Of a stretch of DNA of 21,742 bases, positions 21,504 through 21,742 are shown one piece after another (the stretch's first letter is position 1; every line of letters begins with the position of its first letter). Under the pieces are notes generated by a model. That model searched no databases. It was not told the origin of the DNA and saw only the letters and a list, made by a program, of their open reading frames with translations. A program made the translations under genes and the position numbers. The DNA is taken from positions 1 to 21,742 of the forward strand of contig CAADVJ010000237.1 in NCBI GenBank assembly GCA_900752475.1. Direction: 5' to 3'. Origin of the DNA: an uncultured Collinsella sp. (GTDB lineage Bacteria; Actinomycetota; Coriobacteriia; Coriobacteriales; Coriobacteriaceae).

Positions 21504-21530
21504 GGGCAACGCCCTCCATCTGATGGGAGG
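21504..21530 (+). promoter_or_regulatory. Shine-Dalgarno-sequestering hairpin with a competing stem
   Basis: CCTCC (21513-21517) pairs with GGAGG (21526-21530), the ribosome site of the peptide at 21539. After a bulged G, AT/AT continues the stem to a 3-base loop. GGGC (21504-21507) can instead pair with GCCC (21511-21514), which would free the ribosome site. The two stems are mutually exclusive. Confidence 0.55.
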
Positions 21531-21538
21531 TGATGCCC

Positions 21539-21655
21539 ATGACCGATCTGATTGATTTCGTGAGACTTCTGACCGCTTTGGTCTCGTTCTCCACGGCACT
21601 CGTCGGGCTTTCCGAGGCACTCAAGCAACGTTCGAAGCAACGTAAGACGATATGA
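21539..21655 (+). CDS. Small membrane peptide, type I toxin-like
   Basis: A 38-residue peptide: an acidic start (MTDLIDF), a single hydrophobic helix (VRLLTALVSFSTALVGL, residues 9-25) and a strongly basic tail (KQRSKQRKTI). This layout is typical of type I toxins and holin-like toxins that insert into the inner membrane. GGGAGG lies 8 bases before the ATG at 21539; another ATG 6 bases earlier is too near it. The ribosome site can be hidden in a hairpin, a LexA-like box lies at the promoter, and a folded region follows the stop codon. The sequence itself matches no named toxin that I recall, so this is an inference from architecture. Confidence 0.6.
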   Translation: MTDLIDFVRLLTALVSFSTALVGLSEALKQRSKQRKTI

Positions 21656-21656
21656 G

Positions 21657-21726
21657 AAAGCCATTTGGGTCGCCTCCCCCGCGGCGCAGCTTCTTTCCGC
21701 GGGCTCGGGATGCCACAATGGGCTTT
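21657..21726. repeat. Structured region after the small peptide gene
   Basis: AAAGCCATT (21657-21665) pairs with AATGGGCTTT (21717-21726) with one bulge, and inside it CCCGCGG (21678-21684) pairs with CCGCGGG (21697-21703). The nested fold could be the 3' end of the toxin mRNA or part of an antisense RNA. The window ends 16 bases further on. Confidence 0.5.
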
Positions 21727-21742
21727 GAGTATCGGCCCGTGC

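Overview
The window looks like chromosomal DNA of a high-GC gut Actinobacterium of the class Coriobacteriia, most likely Collinsella or a close relative. I infer this from GC-rich codon use in the housekeeping genes, the SEC-C-tagged methionine aminopeptidase, the Tat-type lipoprotein binding protein and the style of the GGDEF/HD-GYP signalling protein. The taxon is an inference, not a database result.

Layout. At the left edge a partial methionine aminopeptidase and a small radical SAM protein are on the minus strand. An alpha/beta hydrolase follows on the plus strand, then a signalling pair: a GGDEF-REC-HD-GYP protein and an orphan Hpt protein (2758-5018). Next is a visibly AT-richer block (about 5.2-11.8 kb). 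It begins with a DUF2975 membrane protein and an XRE-type regulator and continues with a RiPP (ribosomally made, modified peptide) cluster: a 42-residue six-cysteine precursor (6294-6422), a bacitracin/lantibiotic-immunity-style ABC transporter (one ATPase, two permeases), a radical SAM/SPASM maturase whose conserved N-terminal segment is interrupted by an in-frame amber codon, and a fused ABC exporter. A GC-rich hairpin closes the block.

From 11.9 to 16.2 kb the minus strand carries a polar amino-acid (glutamate/glutamine-type) ABC uptake operon: binding protein, two permeases, ATPase and then a class-I glutamine-amidotransferase-like peptidase. A strong promoter precedes it and a hairpin lies after the binding-protein gene. 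A 509-base gene-free stretch (16186-16694) holds that promoter and three hairpin repeats spaced 79-80 bases apart. Then come a DXS-family gene (minus), an HD-domain protein and a CmpB-like membrane protein (plus), a 31-codon remnant of a P-II nitrogen regulator gene, a Cof-type HAD phosphatase and, at the right edge, a 38-residue membrane peptide.

Main points of interest: (1) the six-cysteine RiPP cluster with hairpin-controlled precursor expression and a split maturase; (2) the right-edge peptide, which has hallmarks of a type I toxin (Shine-Dalgarno buried in a hairpin, a LexA-box-like sequence at its promoter, structured 3' region); (3) the P-II remnant; (4) several long intergenic inverted repeats with unrelated arms, including the tandem triplet. 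All assignments come from reading motifs by eye; no database search was run.
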